Below are positions 44,260-44,313 of a stretch of 44,313 nucleotides of DNA, in pieces (the first letter of the stretch is position 1; each line of letters starts with the position of its first letter). A program made the position numbers and the translations under genes. The stretch covers positions 1 through 44,313 of the forward strand of contig JAFGXP010000010.1 of NCBI GenBank assembly GCA_016936535.1, read 5' to 3'. Under the pieces are notes generated by a model. That model had not been told where the DNA came from. It was given only the letters and a program-made list of their open reading frames with translations, and ran no database searches. The stretch comes from Thiotrichales bacterium. Lineage in GTDB: Bacteria; Pseudomonadota; Gammaproteobacteria; Thiomicrospirales; Thiomicrospiraceae.

Positions 44260-44313
44260 CTGCATGACCGACTTTGCTGCACCAGATTGCCCGCAAACGC
44301 GGCAAGCGACAAA

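Noticed and set aside
1-44313. CRISPR arrays, rRNA, tRNA, prophage
   Set aside because: No regularly spaced repeats, no cloverleaf or rRNA sequences, and no phage structural or integrase genes were seen; a computed tRNA/rRNA search would settle this.

Overview
The window looks like a chromosomal segment of a sulfur-oxidising, CO2-fixing gammaproteobacterium, most like the Thiomicrospira / Hydrogenovibrio / Thiomicrorhabdus group. This rests on three things: a dabB-dabA inorganic-carbon uptake pair, a sulfide:quinone-reductase-like flavoprotein, and typical gammaproteobacterial housekeeping strings (lepA-lepB-rnc-era-recO-pdxJ-acpS; comEC, lpxK, a Trm112/YcaR-like gene, kdsB). The genus is an inference. 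Base composition is moderate, with one clearly GC-richer block at about 29.3-31.6 kb.

Layout. 1-2150: a truncated 7TMR-DISM sensor histidine kinase directly behind a small outer-membrane barrel protein. 2151-2823: gene-free, holding a 272-bp inverted-repeat element that resembles a MITE. 2824-6902: dabB-dabA on the minus strand. 6903-7423: divergent intergenic region with a candidate dab promoter and a DnaA-box-like cluster. 7424-12086: plus-strand operon mscS-cobO-cobD-cbiB-btuF. 12169-17686: minus strand, a DUF3817 protein, then a small membrane protein with kdsB, ycaR-like, lpxK and comEC. 17670-18221: a DUF2062 protein whose start lies inside the comEC start. 18401-22332: a LonB-type protease and an ammonium transporter. 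22389-26483: a PLP enzyme facing the second cobalamin operon, cobU-cobT-cobC-cobS. 26692-29095: an SQR-like flavoprotein converging on an EF-hand-rich protein of unknown role. 29325-31597: an ArsR-rhodanese fusion regulator divergent from an MFS transporter, with two matching operator palindromes over the promoter. 31771-35895: an exported alpha/beta hydrolase, greB, and the arsenate-detoxification pair gap-arsJ. 35902-37703: a three-gene minus-strand set around a BASS-family transporter. 37902-44169: the lepA to acpS housekeeping operon.

How the genes work together. DabA/DabB would energise bicarbonate accumulation for carbon fixation. The two cob operons together cover corrinoid adenosylation, aminopropanol attachment, lower-ligand activation and nucleotide-loop assembly, and btuF adds corrinoid capture; no corrin-ring genes are present, so in this window the pathway is salvage or late assembly. 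Gap and ArsJ form a known arsenate route in which 1-arseno-3-phosphoglycerate is made and exported. The ArsR-rhodanese/MFS module looks self-contained and possibly acquired.

I found no rRNA, tRNA, CRISPR array, prophage or intact transposase gene. The least explained parts are the EF-hand protein with its structured leader, the ArsR-rhodanese/MFS module, the BASS-flanking genes, and several scattered sequences that resemble the ends of the MITE-like element.
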